A DNA stretch of 5,444 bases from Firmicutes bacterium UBA4996. Its GTDB lineage: Bacteria; Bacillota; Limnochordia; Darwinibacteriales; Darwinibacteriaceae. The position numbers and the translations under genes were made by a program. The notes under the pieces were generated by a model. It was not told where the DNA came from and searched no databases. It saw only the letters and a list, made by a program, of their open reading frames with translations. Numbering within the stretch: position 1 is the first letter of the stretch; each line of letters starts with the position of its first letter. Where the stretch lies: contig DGYW01000054.1 in the NCBI GenBank assembly GCA_002396805.1, positions 1-5,444 on the forward strand, in the 5' to 3' direction. Below, one piece after another: positions 4,113 through 5,444 of this stretch.

Positions 4113-5444
4113 ATTCCGGGAATCTAGGTTATAAGCCTGTTCCTCTACCCGGTATGAATCAAACAGTTTCTGCACAACATCTTTTGTGGAATCTCCAATG
4201 TCGGTAGCCCATTTTAGGAAACGGGCAGAGTCCCACTCACTGTATAACTGATGATTGGGCGGCATATGATCAACAACCGTGGAATACTGTCCACGCCGTC
4301 CATACAGACGCTTGTGGCTGCAGATACGAGATCCTTTGTAGAAAACTTCAATCATGTTTTTAGTGTATCTTACATCCACTTTTTTCTTAACGTACTCATA
4401 GGGAGTCGAGTAATTTTGGTAATCTAACCCTATATGGTAGTTTAGTTGTACCGTAGCGGTTTTCCATTGTGCAAACTCATAGGGGTATAGGGGCAATGGC
4501 TGCATGAATGGAAGTTCTTCTTCCATGAACACAGAATAGCGGCTGCCCTCTCTTTTCTGGAATTCATTGTGGTTGAGTCGTTCCAGCTCTTTGCTGATTG
4601 CTGCATTCATCTTACTGATGTCAAAGAATTGACGGTTACGCAATTTGGCAATGATATGGGAGGTTACCTGTCCTGCCGTTCCTTCCACAGCTGCTTTGTC
4701 TTTCGGTGTAGCAACTCTAGCGGGAAGGAGGGCTGTCTGATAGTGATCTGCCAATTCCTGATAAGCACGATTAACAATGGGATCTTCATATTTCTTGTTA
4801 CTGAGTATTCCAGTTTTGAGATTATCCGGTATAAGCAATCTAGTGGAAGCCCCGAAATACTCATACATGCTGATATGCACATTGATCCAGTCTTCCTCTT
4901 TCAAGGTGAGACAGGCCTTCGCAAAACAGTACATGCTGAATGGTAGAGTGGCAACAAATAAATATACCTTACAGCTTTTCCCTGTCACCTTATCATAGAG
5001 AGGCAAGGGTGTACCCACCCAATCCACCATAAGCTTATCTCCAGGCTTATGCCTGATATGCATGGTAAGACGGTGCTGGTTCACGTATTCCTGATATAGC
5101 TTGCAGAATTGGGAATACATGTACGGTGGCTTGCCTGAACGGCGGCAAGCATCCACATATTCTTCCCAAAGAAGTTTTAGTGTCACACCGCTTTTCAAAA
5201 GTTCCTTGTGGAGGTAGTCATAATTCGGAGCGACAAGCACCGGCACCTGGGATTCCTCTGGAAACAGAAGCTGATGAAGTTCCAGATCGTTAAGAATATT
5301 CAAGGAATCTTCGGAAACTGAATGCTCCTCAGATGCCTTAAACACCTTTGCCACTGTGTTTCTGGATACTTTCAAAGTATCCGCAATTCTTCGCTGACTA
5401 TAGCCTTTGGTACGAAGCTGCAAAATTTGTTTTTCTTTGGACAT
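4107..5444 (-). CDS. istA: IS21-family transposase IstA, C-terminus replaced by IS sequence
   Basis: IstA is the DDE transposase of IS21 elements. It recognises the multiple terminal repeats and works with IstB. Residues 15-36 (YSQRRIADTLKVSRNTVAKVFK) form the DNA-binding helix-turn-helix. The catalytic triad is Asp141 (LMVDWVG), Asp207 (LLIPDNLK) and Glu254 (KAAVEG), followed by the beta-rich C-terminal DNA-binding region. Native sequence ends at about VEEQAY (residue 438). The last seven residues, NLDSRNL, are encoded mainly by the inverted repeat of the inner IS, ending at TAA 4107-4109. Homologues I recall run to about 500 aa, with a further conserved segment after QAY, so perhaps 60-75 residues are lost. 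The start is the ATG at 5442-5444 on the window edge; its ribosome binding site is not visible and a longer start cannot be excluded. Function is doubtful. Confidence 0.9.
   Translation of the reverse strand: MSKEKQILQLRTKGYSQRRIADTLKVSRNTVAKVFKASEEHSVSEDSLNILNDLELHQLLFPEESQVPVLVAPNYDYLHKELLKSGVTLKLLWEEYVDACRRSGKPPYMYSQFCKLYQEYVNQHRLTMHIRHKPGDKLMVDWVGTPLPLYDKVTGKSCKVYLFVATLPFSMYCFAKACLTLKEEDWINVHISMYEYFGASTRLLIPDNLKTGILSNKKYEDPIVNRAYQELADHYQTALLPARVATPKDKAAVEGTAGQVTSHIIAKLRNRQFFDISKMNAAISKELERLNHNEFQKREGSRYSVFMEEELPFMQPLPLYPYEFAQWKTATVQLNYHIGLDYQNYSTPYEYVKKKVDVRYTKNMIEVFYKGSRICSHKRLYGRRGQYSTVVDHMPPNHQLYSEWDSARFLKWATDIGDSTKDVVQKLFDSYRVEEQAYNLDSRNL
4111..4128. repeat. Right terminal inverted repeat of the IS1634-like element
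   Basis: AAATTCCGGGAATCTAGG is the exact reverse complement of 2381-2398. It overlaps the last two bases of the transposase stop codon and supplies most of the false C-terminal tail of the truncated istA. Confidence 0.9.
4129..4134. repeat. Right target-site duplication (TTATAA)
   Basis: TTATAA directly follows the right inverted repeat and differs from the left copy (TAATAA, 2375-2380) at one base. It is palindromic. A second TTATAA at 4107-4112, just inside the IS, holds the stop codons of both convergent genes. Confidence 0.5.

Larger units (their letters stand above)
2381..4128 (+). mobile_element. Complete IS1634-like insertion sequence nested in the IS21 element
   Basis: This 1748-bp element is bounded by perfect 18-bp inverted repeats (CCTAGATTCCCGGAATTT) that begin with C, as is usual in the IS1634 group of IS4-type elements. 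It carries one transposase gene whose stop codon runs into the right repeat, and a consensus promoter near the left end. Between the left repeat and the promoter lie two near-identical direct repeats, AACGATGAATTTGAA (2401-2415) and AACGTTGAAATTTGAA (2420-2435), possible binding sites. The coding part looks more GC-rich than the surrounding istAB genes, consistent with a separate origin. All parts look intact, so the element may still be active. Confidence 0.85.
1445..5444 (-). mobile_element. IS21-family element (istA-istB), interrupted, right end outside window
   Basis: The istA and istB genes on the minus strand define an IS21-type element. Its istA-proximal end lies beyond 5444. The istB-proximal end is placed tentatively at the TG of TGACCCCATGCAG (1445), because IS21 elements usually end in TG...CA and three copies of an ACCCCAT motif (1447-1453, 1490-1496, 1552-1558) occur here, like the multiple terminal repeats of the family. 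The exact end cannot be proved without the other terminus and its target duplication. A second IS (2381-4128) lies inside it, in the opposite orientation. With istA truncated and istB cut off from its upstream gene, this copy is probably unable to move by itself. ACTAGAAA (1437-1444) would contain the left target duplication if this boundary is right. Confidence 0.6.

Noticed and set aside
4569..4998. Several open frames on both strands within istA
   Set aside because: They overlap the conserved catalytic region of IstA in other frames and are shadows.
782..5444. A new multi-gene defence system formed by the nuclease-like gene and the AAA+ ATPase
   Set aside because: The ATPase is a standard IstB paired with IstA. 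The nuclease fragment is separated from it by the presumed IS21 end, and nothing in the sequence links them functionally.

Overview
The window looks like a low-to-mid GC Firmicutes chromosome, most likely from a clostridium or gut Lachnospiraceae-type organism. This rests on the style of the threonyl-tRNA synthetase C-terminus, the strong GGAGGT-type ribosome binding sites, and the IS21 and IS1634-like transposases, which resemble clostridial families. The assignment comes from recall and reading, not from a search.

Layout, left to right. (1) Positions 1-492 (+) are the last 163 codons of thrS. A decayed 12-bp hairpin follows (510-549), then a 17-bp hairpin (594-637) that probably ends the thrS transcript. 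(2) Positions 645-726 hold three tandem copies of a 26-28 bp repeat with no assigned function. (3) Positions 782-1240 (-) encode a 152-aa protein with the D...E...H pattern of a Vsr/DUF559-like PD-(D/E)XK nuclease domain. It is probably the surviving C-terminal part of a longer protein. (4) Positions 1241-1613 carry no convincing gene. Within them, 1445-1593 holds three copies of an ACCCCAT repeat and an elaborate nested inverted-repeat structure, probably the terminal region of the IS21 element. (5) From about 1445 to beyond the right edge lies an IS21-family element read on the minus strand: istA (4107-5444, cut short) and istB (1614-2360). (6) A complete IS1634-like insertion sequence, 2381-4128 (1748 bp, perfect 18-bp terminal inverted repeats, one 535-aa DDE transposase), sits between istA and istB in the opposite orientation.

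How the parts interact. IstA (DDE transposase) and IstB (AAA+ ATPase) normally act as a pair from one transcript. The inner IS removes the IstA C-terminus, replaces it with seven residues read from the IS end, and puts 1.7 kb of opposed sequence between the two genes, so the IS21 copy is probably inactive. The inner IS looks intact. It has a perfect-consensus promoter (TTGACA, 17 bp, TATAAT) and a palindrome placed so that only read-through transcripts can hide the transposase ribosome binding site, a classic way for an IS to avoid activation from outside.

I see no new multi-gene defence or metabolic system. The points most worth a second look are the three-way-junction fold at 1464-1593, the IS promoter palindrome, and the imperfect target duplication with missing istA sequence, which suggests a deletion next to the inner IS.
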